A DNA stretch of 64,000 nt, from positions 2,666,001 to 2,730,000 of the forward strand of contig OZ244901.1 in assembly GCA_965221545.1 (NCBI GenBank). Direction: 5' to 3'. The DNA comes from JAJEFO01 sp022819605 (GTDB lineage: Bacteria > Pseudomonadota > Alphaproteobacteria > Rhodobacterales > Rhodobacteraceae). Both the position numbers and the translations under genes were made by a program. A model generated the notes under the pieces. The model saw only the letters and a program-made list of their open reading frames with translations. It searched no databases and was not told the DNA's origin. Positions 50,288-58,592 of this stretch are shown here, piece after piece; position 1 is the first letter of the stretch; each line of letters opens with the position of its first letter.

Positions 50288-50964
50288 GGGCTGATGGCCT
50301 TCCTTGACGCGCTCTGAGCGGCAAGGATTATGTTGCGGTGAGCGGGAGATTCCCGATCCCCGGATCCGGGTTCCGGTTCACTGCAATTCCTCGTTCTGCT
50401 TCGGCCTTGCATGCAAGGGGAGGAAAGGTTCCTCCGTCTGAACCAATGGAAACCCGGGCCACCATGCGTGCAGCCATGGGGGCGTCCGGGCGGGTCGAAA
50501 GGAAGGGGACGGGCGGACAGGTTCCCGCGGCCAGCGTAACAACTCTGGAAGGGGTACGGTCACCAAGCACGAGCGGCGTTCAAGACAAAATGTTGCGGAG
50601 AATCCAGCGAAGCCTCTGTCAAACCTGAACCTTCTGAGCCACCGCAACACAAGAACGTCCGCAACATGTCGGAAGAAGCAGGCCAGCGCCTTCCAGCTTC
50701 AGCCCGGCATCAGGGGCGAAGTGCGTCTTGTCGAACGTGCCTTCGGGATCGGGCCAGAGATGATGAGCGAGCTGATGTCGCTGCATGGAGAAGAGCTTGA
50801 ACAAATCGCCATCCGGCAAGGATTTTGAGGAAAGGCGGAACCAAACCGCACAGCCGGCAAACCCGGCAAATTCTTGCAACAGTGCCCCTTGCAGTCGTCG
50901 GGAGGTTCTGCCTCAAGGCGAACGCACCCGGCAGGAGAGAAAAGGATTGATACGAACTTAAGAT
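50288..50964. other. 677-base stretch with no convincing gene
   Basis: Lies between the mobile-element debris and the end of the right operon. On the plus strand at 50655-50828 an open frame ends RLVERAFGIGPEMMSELMSL and HGEELEQIAIRQGF, protein-like but without a usual start; it may be the 3' end of a lost gene. Minus-strand frame 50328-50570 (80 residues) has no recognisable features. No hairpin typical of a terminator was found for the operon ending at 50965. Confidence 0.4.
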
Positions 50965-52464
50965 TCAGGAGACTGGCCACCCCTCATAGAACTGGCTGAC
51001 AGGATCGATCAGATCTTGGGACAGACAGCGCAGCGCGAGCTCGTCTTCCGTTGCGGGCTGGCCCAGCTCCCGCGTGATCTCATTTAGGATCTTGTCCCGG
51101 TCGACCCGCGTGAACCGGCCCTCATGATAGACGACCTCGCCGCCGATCAGAACCGTGGCGACGGCCGTCGTCTTGGCGCGCCGGATCAGCACATCGACAA
51201 GCGGGATCGCCGGATCCTGCCAGGGCCGGGTCACAGCCTGCCAGTCAAGAAGCACGATGTCTGCCGCGGACCCGGGGGCGAGCCGCCCGATCCGGCCTGC
51301 AAAGGGCGTTGTGGCCGCGCCATGTTCGGTCGCCATGCGCAGGATTTGCGCCGCGCCGGGATGTGGCGCGTCATGGCCCACGGGGCGGTGCAGCGTCAGC
51401 GCCAGCCGCATTTCCTGCAGCATGTCGCGGTCGTCGTTCAGGCCTGCCTCGTCAATGCCGAGCGCCACCGGAACGCCGCTGGCGAGGAATGCGTTCAGAT
51501 CGGCCGTACCGCTTTTCAGCCGCAGGTTGGAGGAGCAATTGTGGCAAAGGCAGCCGCCACGCTCGGCCAGCAGGTCGAGGTCGTCGGGCGTCATCCAGAC
51601 GCCGTGGCCGATAGTCAGCTGCGGCCCGATCAGGCCGAACCGGTCGACATGCGCCAAGGCCGATCCACCGGCCCGGCGACGGGCATATTCCCTCTGATAG
51701 GGGGTCTCCAGCAGGTGCATATGCATCGGTGCGCCGGTCTCCTCGGCCATGCGGACCGCACTTTCCAGCGCGGCGTCGGACAGCCAGTGCAGGTTTGACG
51801 GCGCGATCTGGATCGCGATCTGGGCATCGTCCTGCCAGCGCGCACGCAACGCATGGAAGACCGCGATTTGCTCAGACAAAGGCAGGCCGAATCCGGCGAA
51901 ATAGGCCGCTGCGGATTTCTGTAGCGCCGCCGGCAGCGATGCGACGAACGTTTCATCGGCGGCATAGATCATCCGGTTCTGATCGCGCAGGGCGAAGGAA
52001 TAACTCGCCCGCATGCCAATCTCCTTATAGGCGCCGATGATCCGGTCGGCCCGGGCCAGAATCGCATCGGCATCACCCGGCGCCCGGCTGTGAAGATGCT
52101 GCACCGTGGTCACGCCCGAAGCGATCATTTCGAAGGCGGAAAAAAGCGTGTCGAGCCGGGGCTCGACATCGCGTATCGCCATGCGTTCGGGGAACCACAG
52201 CTCCAGCGGCTGGTCCCGTGCGCCCATTTGGAAGGGCGTCAGGCCGACATGGTGATGCGCATTGATCAGCCCGGGGATCGCGACCCGCCCTTTGCCGCCC
52301 GTCTCGATCAGGCCCGGATGGGCGTGCCGCAACGCGCGGGCCGGCCCCAATTCAGCGATCTGGTCGCCCTCGACCAAAATCGCCCCACCCTCCAGGACCT
52401 GCGGCGTGCCATCGGGATCGATCCCGGTGACGATATGATCTGCGGTGACAAGGTGGCGGGTCAT
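50965..52464 (-). CDS. TRZ/ATZ-family amidohydrolase (8-oxoguanine deaminase/chlorohydrolase-like)
   Basis: Metal-dependent hydrolase or deaminase of 499 residues. Ligands: PGLINAHHHVG (HxH) near residue 72, PMHMHLLETP, TIGHGVWM and ALGIDEAGLNDDRDML (Asp). Relatives deaminate or dechlorinate N-heterocycles such as 8-oxoguanine, guanine, cytosine or triazines. ATG 52464 overlaps the racemase stop (ATGA). Last gene of the operon. The substrate is inferred to be a nitrogen heterocycle. Confidence 0.88.
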   Translation of the reverse strand: MTRHLVTADHIVTGIDPDGTPQVLEGGAILVEGDQIAELGPARALRHAHPGLIETGGKGRVAIPGLINAHHHVGLTPFQMGARDQPLELWFPERMAIRDVEPRLDTLFSAFEMIASGVTTVQHLHSRAPGDADAILARADRIIGAYKEIGMRASYSFALRDQNRMIYAADETFVASLPAALQKSAAAYFAGFGLPLSEQIAVFHALRARWQDDAQIAIQIAPSNLHWLSDAALESAVRMAEETGAPMHMHLLETPYQREYARRRAGGSALAHVDRFGLIGPQLTIGHGVWMTPDDLDLLAERGGCLCHNCSSNLRLKSGTADLNAFLASGVPVALGIDEAGLNDDRDMLQEMRLALTLHRPVGHDAPHPGAAQILRMATEHGAATTPFAGRIGRLAPGSAADIVLLDWQAVTRPWQDPAIPLVDVLIRRAKTTAVATVLIGGEVVYHEGRFTRVDRDKILNEITRELGQPATEDELALRCLSQDLIDPVSQFYEGWPVS

Positions 52465-53108
52465 ATTTGCGATCTTTCCTTGCAGCGGGCGAGGCTCAAC
52501 CGGATGGCCGCAGGCAGCGGCTCGATCAGCGACACGGGGGAGGTGGGTGCAATCGTGCGCGCGGCCTCGGCAAGGGGCCCGCCGCCAATCACGATCGCCT
52601 CGGCGCCTGCATCGACAGCCCGGGCGCAGGCTGCCGCAAGCGCGGTGGCAAGTGCGGCGTCATTGCTGGCCAGCGCGACCGGATCATCCGGTGTAGTCCA
52701 AGTGCCGAGAAAGCGGTCATGACCATGGGCCTCGGCCATCGCTGCGATGCCGTCGCGAAGATCGGGGGTGGTGGTGACCACGGCAAAGCGCCGCCCGCCC
52801 TGCGCCGCTTCGCGCATGCCCGCCTCGGCAAGGCCTGTGACCGGCACCGCCAGAAGGTCGCGAAGGGCCAACACGCCGGGGTCGCCGAAGGCGGCGACGA
52901 GGACTGCCCGCGCCGCGCGCAGCTGTGGGGCCAGTGCGACAACCGCCTCAGCCGCCCGCGTCAAAGCGGCGGGGGTTGTGATCAGCGGCGCGCCGAACGG
53001 GGCGGTCAGCCCCTCGATCCGGATGCCGGGGCCCGCAGCCTCCTTCGCGATCCGCAGCATGCTGGCCGTCGTCGCTTCAGACGTGTTGGGATTGATCAGC
53101 GCGATCAT
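52461..53108 (-). CDS. Asp/Glu/hydantoin racemase family protein without the usual cysteines
   Basis: A 215-residue protein that begins IALINPNTSEATTASM, the family signature. The first catalytic Cys site (usually ACFGDPG-like) reads VAAFGDPGV and the second (usually GCAGM) reads IGGGPLAEAA, so both cysteines are replaced. The protein may bind a hydantoin-like ligand or use other residues. Start ATG 53108 overlaps the deacetylase stop (ATGA). Allantoin and hydantoin racemases belong to this family, which fits the PuuE-like neighbours. Confidence 0.82.
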   Translation of the reverse strand: MIALINPNTSEATTASMLRIAKEAAGPGIRIEGLTAPFGAPLITTPAALTRAAEAVVALAPQLRAARAVLVAAFGDPGVLALRDLLAVPVTGLAEAGMREAAQGGRRFAVVTTTPDLRDGIAAMAEAHGHDRFLGTWTTPDDPVALASNDAALATALAAACARAVDAGAEAIVIGGGPLAEAARTIAPTSPVSLIEPLPAAIRLSLARCKERSQI

Positions 53109-53956
53109 CCGGGATTGGCCGCTTCGAAGGCCTGCGCGATGTCGATGCGCCGGGCCCGCCATAGACGGTCGCGCTCGCGGTCCAACTCGGCCAGCACCTG
53201 CTCAAAGGCTTTGAACCGGCCGGAGCGGCCAGAGATGCGCAGGTGAAACCCGACGTTGAGCACACGCGGCAGGCCGCGCACGGCTTCGGCCGCCAGCACG
53301 TCCAGCGCGTCCGTCACGTGGTCGATCATGTCCGCGGCCCGGACAAAGCCATTGGGGCAGATAATTTTCGTGTCGTTGGCATCAAGCCCGTAGGGCACCA
53401 CGATCAGGCCCGACCTATCGCGGTAGGACAGATCGTCGTCGAAGCCGTTGCAGGTATAGAGATAGCCCCGCTCGGTCAAGAGACCCCAAGTCCAGGGGCT
53501 TTCCGCGCCACGGCAGAAAAAGTAGCGCGGGCGTTCGCCAGTGGTCTGCAAAATGGCCTCGGCGCTGTCATATTTGGCATGCGCGCGCCACAGCCAGCCA
53601 TGACAGGCGGTCTCATGCCCATCCTCTACCAGCATGCGCAAGACCCGTGCGGTGCGCTCGGCGGCGCGGCCGCAAGAAAAAAGTGTCGCCGGGACCCGAA
53701 AGCGGCATAACGCATTGGCCATGCGCCAGGCGAGGCGGCTATAGGCGAAGGTCTGCGCCTGGCCCGGATCGGGCCTGACCTCGGGCACGACCGAGATCAC
53801 CTCACCGATCCGCTCATTCACCGGGTCGCCATCGAGCACTTGCTGCTCGGCCCCCTTTTCGAAATTGACCACCACCGACACGGCCAGTTTTGCGCCAATA
53901 GGCCAGGTCAGATTGGGCCATGAGCCGCCATATCCAATGAGGTCGCGGCTCCTCAT
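53105..53956 (-). CDS. Polysaccharide deacetylase-fold hydrolase, PuuE allantoinase type (paralogue 1)
   Basis: A 283-residue NodB-fold protein of the cofactor-independent allantoinase (PuuE) group: VSVVVNFEKGAE at the start, HETACHGWLWRAH in the middle, and VPYGLDANDTKI and the ending ARRIDIAQAF typical of PuuE. ATG 53956 overlaps the neighbouring paralogue (ATGA). It may hydrolyse a cyclic or N-acyl amide. Shorter than its neighbour by about 30 residues in the C-terminus. Confidence 0.86.
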   Translation of the reverse strand: MRSRDLIGYGGSWPNLTWPIGAKLAVSVVVNFEKGAEQQVLDGDPVNERIGEVISVVPEVRPDPGQAQTFAYSRLAWRMANALCRFRVPATLFSCGRAAERTARVLRMLVEDGHETACHGWLWRAHAKYDSAEAILQTTGERPRYFFCRGAESPWTWGLLTERGYLYTCNGFDDDLSYRDRSGLIVVPYGLDANDTKIICPNGFVRAADMIDHVTDALDVLAAEAVRGLPRVLNVGFHLRISGRSGRFKAFEQVLAELDRERDRLWRARRIDIAQAFEAANPG

Positions 53957-54903
53957 GCCGGCACCCCGGAGGCGAAATCCGGCGGACAGGGGCGTGGCTG
54001 CCAATCGGGCAGGCCTGTGGCGCGACGCCAGGCGCGCGCGATTTCGGCCCGGGTGGCGAACCAAACCCCTTCCCGCCGCAACGCGTTGTCAAGAAACGTC
54101 TCCAACCCGCCGATCCGCGCCGGGCGCCCGATGATCCGGGTGTGCAGCCCGATCGACAGCATGCGCGGGGCCTGTGCCGATTCTTCAAGCAGCCGGTCAA
54201 AAGCCGCGCTGCAGTAGCGCGCGAAATCCTCGGCAAAGACGAAGCCGCCGCCATTTTGGAAACGCATGTCATTGGTGTCGAAAGCATACGGCAACACAAC
54301 ATGTGCGCCCTGCGCCGTGTCCACGACATAGGGGATGTCGTCGTTATAGGCGTTGCTGTCATAAAGGAACCCGCCCTGTTCGATGAGCAGGTCCCGCGTG
54401 CGCAGCGAGGTGGCCGAACGTGTGTGCCAGCCCCGGGGCGGCTCGCCAGCGGTGCGTTCGATGGCCTCGACGGTGCGCGCGATCGCGGCGCGCTCGGTGG
54501 CGGCGTCGAAATCGACATGCCGCTCCCACCGCCAGCCATGGGCCGAGACCTCATGCCCATCCTCCACGGCCTGCGCGGCGATCCAGGGCGTCGCCTCCAG
54601 CGCGCGACCGCAGGCATTGAGAGTCGCCGGCAAGCGGCGGTTGCGCAACGCATCGCGAATCCGCGGCCAGCCGGCGCGTGGGCCGTATTCGAAATGGCTC
54701 TCCATGCACAGATCGGGCGCGCCTTCGACCCGTTCGACGGCCTCATAGACATGCTCATTGCGGTCGTCGCCCGCGCGCAGGCTCAATTCGGCACCTTCCT
54801 CGATATTCACGACAAGCGACACCGCCAGGCCGGCGCCGTTCGGCCACCGCATCGCGGGCGGGTGACCTGCATAGCCGGCGAAATCCCGCGCCACCTTGCT
54901 CAT
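53953..54903 (-). CDS. Polysaccharide deacetylase-fold hydrolase, PuuE allantoinase type (paralogue 2)
   Basis: A 316-residue relative of the preceding deacetylase: VSLVVNIEEGAE, HFEYGPRAGWPRI, HEVSAHGWRWERH, FLYDSNAYNDDIPY, LPYAFDTNDMRF and LSIGLHTRIIGRPAR match PuuE-type allantoinases closely. ATG 54903 overlaps the BtpA-like stop (ATGA). Two side-by-side copies suggest either a heteromer or two steps on related substrates. Confidence 0.87.
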   Translation of the reverse strand: MSKVARDFAGYAGHPPAMRWPNGAGLAVSLVVNIEEGAELSLRAGDDRNEHVYEAVERVEGAPDLCMESHFEYGPRAGWPRIRDALRNRRLPATLNACGRALEATPWIAAQAVEDGHEVSAHGWRWERHVDFDAATERAAIARTVEAIERTAGEPPRGWHTRSATSLRTRDLLIEQGGFLYDSNAYNDDIPYVVDTAQGAHVVLPYAFDTNDMRFQNGGGFVFAEDFARYCSAAFDRLLEESAQAPRMLSIGLHTRIIGRPARIGGLETFLDNALRREGVWFATRAEIARAWRRATGLPDWQPRPCPPDFASGVPA

Positions 54904-55424
54904 GCGAGGACTCGCACCGCGGCCAGGAAGCGCGAGCTGAGGTCGACAATCCACCGCAGCAGATCCTCGGGCCCTGCATCGCGTCGCGAAAGCACGCCGG
55001 CGGCGGCCATGGGATTGGCGGCGTTGGCCTCGGCCGCCGATCCGTTGCACGGGCCCTGGGCGGTCATCGCGCCGCCAACAAAGACATTCAGGCGCACGAA
55101 ATCCGCCGCTGCGGCATGCGCCACCGACAGCGCCGCAACCGGGTCATGCGTCTTGATGATGATGCTTGGGCCGAGTTGCGGCAGCACGGCCCGGATCAAC
55201 AACCTCAAGGCCGCCATCAGCGCCAACGTGTCGGGCGCGATTGGACCGGAGGTCTTGGTCTGTCCCTGCAGTTTGATCCAAGGGATGCCAGCCTCGGCGA
55301 CCACCCAGGCATTGGCAAGCGCGTACTCCTCGTACCACGCGACTGGGAGATGCCGGTTGAGCGTGAAATCGGGCACGTACAGGACGATGACCGGTCTGGG
55401 ATGATCGAAGAGGGTCAAGGACAT
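54900..55424 (-). CDS. BtpA/SgcQ-family protein, short form
   Basis: A 174-residue protein, against about 260 for the usual BtpA/SgcQ TIM-barrel. ALSVAHAAAADFVRLNVFVGG then AMTAQGPCNGSAAEA matches the core barrel motif of the family; the C-terminal third that normally follows is missing and replaced by a short tail. Overlaps PfkB by ten bases and PuuE paralogue 2 by four. BtpA relatives are often in sugar or nucleoside clusters; the function is not settled. The short form could be inactive or a true variant. Confidence 0.7.
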   Translation of the reverse strand: MSLTLFDHPRPVIVLYVPDFTLNRHLPVAWYEEYALANAWVVAEAGIPWIKLQGQTKTSGPIAPDTLALMAALRLLIRAVLPQLGPSIIIKTHDPVAALSVAHAAAADFVRLNVFVGGAMTAQGPCNGSAAEANAANPMAAAGVLSRRDAGPEDLLRWIVDLSSRFLAAVRVLA

Positions 55425-56437
55425 GGGCTGGATTCCCTTTGCAATGCGGCGCGCGCGGCAGGTCTGTCGGTGGGCAATGTGGCGGCGGCGCCAAAGGTGG
55501 CGACAACCCGGGCGGCAGAGATCGCCCCGAACCGGGCGGCCTTTGCCGGATCGCCGGTTTCCACCAGGCCGGCCAGAAATCCGCCGCAGAAACTGTCACC
55601 CGCTCCGGTGGGGTCGTGGGTCTCGACGCGTTGCGCCGGCACCGAGATGGCGGCCTCGGCCGCGCGGTCCCAGACCAACGCGCCCTTGGACCCCATCTTG
55701 ACGGCGACCGCGCCGGGGCAGCGTGCGGCAAGAGCCCGCAGGGCTTCGACCGGCTGCGCTCCCGGCACCAGCGCGCGCAGTTCCACTTCGCTGGGCAGGA
55801 ACGCGCTCAGCCGGGCCAAGATCGGGGTGAGCGCATCGAGGTCGATATCGGCCAGTTGCCACCCGGGATCGGCGGTGACGAACGCGACCGTCGGGAAGAA
55901 GACATCCAGCATCTCGCGCATCACGTCGGGCGCGCTGGGGGCCAGGTGAACGCCGCGCACGCCATGCCAGGCCTCGGGTACCTGTGCCGCGCGCAAGGGA
56001 TGCTGTTCCCGAAACTCGGAATAGCCGATTTCGCCCGGCGCATCGCGGGCCTGCAGCCGAACGCGCCATGCGGTGGCCTGCTCGGGCGAAAGTCGATCGG
56101 TCGGAAAGCCCGCCTCGGCCAGAGCGGCGCCCGGCGCCGTCAGCCCCTCGTCCCGGCGGCCGGTGCCGTCGTAAAGAAACCAGTTGCCCGCCGTCAGCGT
56201 CGCCTCGGACCAGGTCACGCCCGACAGATCGACCCCGCCCGCCTGCAACCGCTGGATCGTGTCCTGCGGGTAGCTTGCCACTGCGCAGCTGACCAGCCCG
56301 ACACGGCCCACCCAGTTGAGCGCGCCTACGGCGGAAAAGGCGCCATTGCCACCGGCCACGTCCAGCGCGACGGTGCCGTCGGCGGCGACGACATTGTCCA
56401 CCGTCAGCCCGCCGACCGTGACCAGATCGGGCGTCAC
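55415..56437 (-). CDS. PfkB-family carbohydrate/nucleoside kinase
   Basis: Ribokinase-fold kinase of 340 residues: VTVGGLTVDNVVAADGT near the start, AGGNGAFSAVGALNWVG (substrate-binding Gly pair) and the C-terminal signature THDPTGAGDSFCGGFLAGL with catalytic Asp. Start is GTG 56437, one base after the SIS gene stop; the frame upstream is only overlap. Family members phosphorylate ribose, nucleosides, fructose or tagatose phosphates. With a sugar isomerase and base-acting hydrolases beside it, a nucleoside or glycosylamine is a plausible substrate. Confidence 0.87.
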   Translation of the reverse strand: MTPDLVTVGGLTVDNVVAADGTVALDVAGGNGAFSAVGALNWVGRVGLVSCAVASYPQDTIQRLQAGGVDLSGVTWSEATLTAGNWFLYDGTGRRDEGLTAPGAALAEAGFPTDRLSPEQATAWRVRLQARDAPGEIGYSEFREQHPLRAAQVPEAWHGVRGVHLAPSAPDVMREMLDVFFPTVAFVTADPGWQLADIDLDALTPILARLSAFLPSEVELRALVPGAQPVEALRALAARCPGAVAVKMGSKGALVWDRAAEAAISVPAQRVETHDPTGAGDSFCGGFLAGLVETGDPAKAARFGAISAARVVATFGAAATLPTDRPAARAALQRESSPCP

Positions 56438-56438
56438 T

Positions 56439-57551
56439 TCACAGTCCGAGCCGCGGAGCGCCAAGGCCCAACGCGTCGCGTTCGACCGCGGCGTGGTAGC
56501 CGAAGAGATGCAGCGGCACGCTATAGACGATGGGCGCGGTTTCCGTCGGAACCGGCGGCAGATGCCAGGCCACATCGACGATCTCCGTGATTTCAGTCTC
56601 CCCCTCGGGGACCAGCGCCACGCAATAGCCCTCGCAGCCTCGCGACATGATCGCGGTTTCCAGCGCCCTCGCATGACTTTCCTTGTCGGCGGCGATCATG
56701 AACAGCGCATCGCCCGCCTTTTGCGTGCGGTAGTGGTGATACTCCTCCAAGGGGAAGGAATAGGCGTGGATCGGCGCCAGTTCCTTCAGCTTGGCCGCGC
56801 CGAACTCGGCCGGAGCGAAATAGGGGCCGGGGCCGGTGGTCAGCACCAGATCGGCCCGGGCGAGATGTTTGGCCACCTGTTTGGCCGGCTCATAGAAGGC
56901 GCGCGCCACCGCATCCACCTGCTCGGGGAGTGCATCCAGCGCCGCCTCCAGCACCGAGGCGTCACCGCCCTTGGCTCTTTGCACCGCCGCAGCCATCGCC
57001 AGCATCAGCGCCATCGCCGCGGTGCTCGATTGCGTGGGCCAGCCGCCCCGCGTTGCGTGGACATGCAGCGCGCCCGGGCATTGCTCCATCAGCGGAGAGC
57101 CAGGCGTGTTCGACAGGCCGATCGTGTAGGCCCCGCGCTCGGCCGAGCCGGTCAGCCCGTCGATCACAGGCTCGGTCCTGCCCGAGGAGCTGAGCCCGAT
57201 CACCAACGTCTCGGCGTCGATGGTACGAAGCCCGTATGTGGAGAAATCGAACGCCTCGACCGGCTCGCAGGGCGCGCCGAGCGCGGCCTCCAGTGCCGGA
57301 CGCACGCCATGCCCGGCGATCCAACTGTCGCCGCAGCCGACGATGACGACGCGGCGGAAGGTCCGGTTTGCCAGGTCGCGCCCGATGGCGGCAAGGGGCT
57401 CGGCATTGGCCGCCACTGTCGCGCGGATCGCCTCGCCTTGGTTCATCATTTCGCGCTCGGTCAACGCCACGCGGCGAAAGCGCTCCGGATCGCCCGCGGC
57501 ATCCGAGGAGGACTCGCGTCGGATTTCCTTCAATCGTTGCTCGAAACTCAT
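56439..57551 (-). CDS. SIS-domain sugar isomerase/deaminase (AgaS/GlmS-isomerase-like)
   Basis: A 370-residue protein with two SIS domains: VVIVGCGDSWIAGHGV and LVIGLSSSGRTEPVID in the first, and LVLTTGPGPYFAPAEFGAAKL in the second. The fold binds phosphosugars and carries out aldose-ketose isomerisation, often with deamination. ATG 57551 has GGAGAG close upstream; the frame above it is intergenic. First gene of the minus-strand operon, divergent from deoR-type gene at 57671. Confidence 0.86.
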   Translation of the reverse strand: MSFEQRLKEIRRESSSDAAGDPERFRRVALTEREMMNQGEAIRATVAANAEPLAAIGRDLANRTFRRVVIVGCGDSWIAGHGVRPALEAALGAPCEPVEAFDFSTYGLRTIDAETLVIGLSSSGRTEPVIDGLTGSAERGAYTIGLSNTPGSPLMEQCPGALHVHATRGGWPTQSSTAAMALMLAMAAAVQRAKGGDASVLEAALDALPEQVDAVARAFYEPAKQVAKHLARADLVLTTGPGPYFAPAEFGAAKLKELAPIHAYSFPLEEYHHYRTQKAGDALFMIAADKESHARALETAIMSRGCEGYCVALVPEGETEITEIVDVAWHLPPVPTETAPIVYSVPLHLFGYHAAVERDALGLGAPRLGL

Positions 57552-57616
57552 ATCGCTCTCCGTGCTTGGCGGTTTGGAATTTGCGTGCGCGCGAAAGAGT
57601 TGGCACCACCGCGTCG

Positions 57617-57641
57617 CTTTCGATATTTCTCTTATTGAAAG
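57617..57641. promoter_or_regulatory. Candidate operator between the divergent SIS operon and DeoR gene
   Basis: Inverted repeat CTTTCGATA (57617-57625), 7-base spacer, TATTGAAAG (57633-57641); arms match at eight of nine positions. It lies 66 bases from the SIS start and 30 from the DeoR start. The TTTC-rich half-site resembles operators of DeoR-family repressors. No second equally good copy was found before the binding-protein gene. Confidence 0.5.
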
Positions 57642-57670
57642 AAAACGCAAGCAGCAGAAAGGCAAGTATC

Positions 57671-58468
57671 GTGGAAAATTTGCAGAATGCTCCCGTGCCA
57701 TATCGCCATCAGCGGATTCTCGAGATCCTCGATGAGGAGCGCATGGCCGAGGTCGCCCGCCTGTCCCAGGCCTTGGGCGTGTCGGCGGTGACGATCCGGT
57801 CCGATCTAGACTCGCTGGAAAAGAGATTGCTGCTGCGCCGCGTGCGCGGCGGTGCGATCGCGGTGCAGCGAGCGCGGTTCGAGCGCCCGGTGGACTTGCC
57901 CATCCAGAGCTTTACCGCCGAGAAGGAACGGATCGGGATCATGGCGGCCGGGATGGTGCGCAGCGGCGAAACCATCATCCTGGATGCTGGCACCACGACG
58001 CTGGCAATGGCGATGGCGCTGCCGCAAGACCTGCGCGATCTGGTCGTCATCACCTCCAGCCTCGACATCGCCATTGCGCTGCAGATGCATCCTGGTGCCT
58101 CGGTCATGGTAACTGGCGGAAAGCTGAAGGAATCTGGACGAAACCCGCATTCGCGCTCGCTGGTACCGCCCTTTGCGGGGCTGCTTCTTGACCAGCTCAA
58201 CGCCGATTGCGCTTACCTCTGTTGCGCGGGCATCGACGCCGTGCGCGGTTTCACCAATGCGCATCTGGAAGAGGTCGAGGTCAAGCGCGCCATGATCGCC
58301 GCCGCACGGCGCGCGGTGATGCTGGGGGACCGCGGCAAGATCGGCCATGTGGCTGGCGCGCGGATTGCCACAACGCGCGAGATCGCCGCACTCGTCACCG
58401 ACCGCAAGGCAGCGCCGAACGATGTCTCGGCGCTGGAGCAGGCCGGTATCAAGGTGAATCTCGCCTGA
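57671..58468 (+). CDS. DeoR-family transcriptional regulator
   Basis: A 265-residue repressor: RHQRILEILDEERMAEVARL and VSAVTIRSDLDSLEKRLLLRRVRGGA form the DeoR helix-turn-helix; the rest is the phosphosugar-sensing DeoRC domain with IILDAGTTTLAMA. Start GTG 57671 puts the HTH at the normal distance from the N-terminus. Divergent from the SIS/PfkB operon and followed after 124 bases by the importer genes, so it likely controls both directions in response to a phosphorylated sugar. Confidence 0.9.
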   Translation: MENLQNAPVPYRHQRILEILDEERMAEVARLSQALGVSAVTIRSDLDSLEKRLLLRRVRGGAIAVQRARFERPVDLPIQSFTAEKERIGIMAAGMVRSGETIILDAGTTTLAMAMALPQDLRDLVVITSSLDIAIALQMHPGASVMVTGGKLKESGRNPHSRSLVPPFAGLLLDQLNADCAYLCCAGIDAVRGFTNAHLEEVEVKRAMIAAARRAVMLGDRGKIGHVAGARIATTREIAALVTDRKAAPNDVSALEQAGIKVNLA

Positions 58469-58592
58469 TGCGCGCCGCTGCTTGACCAAGATACCAAGGT
58501 GTTTTTGAATTTTTTCTTGCGTAAGGAAATGAAATCGGCTTTCTTTGATGACGCGCCGAGTTTCGGTAGAAAAAGCTGAAAGGGAGACAACA

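Noticed and set aside
54142..57638. Several long plus-strand ORFs (up to 440 residues)
   Set aside because: They lie opposite the PuuE, BtpA, PfkB and SIS genes, are rich in Arg, Gly and His, and show no family motifs; typical high-GC shadows.
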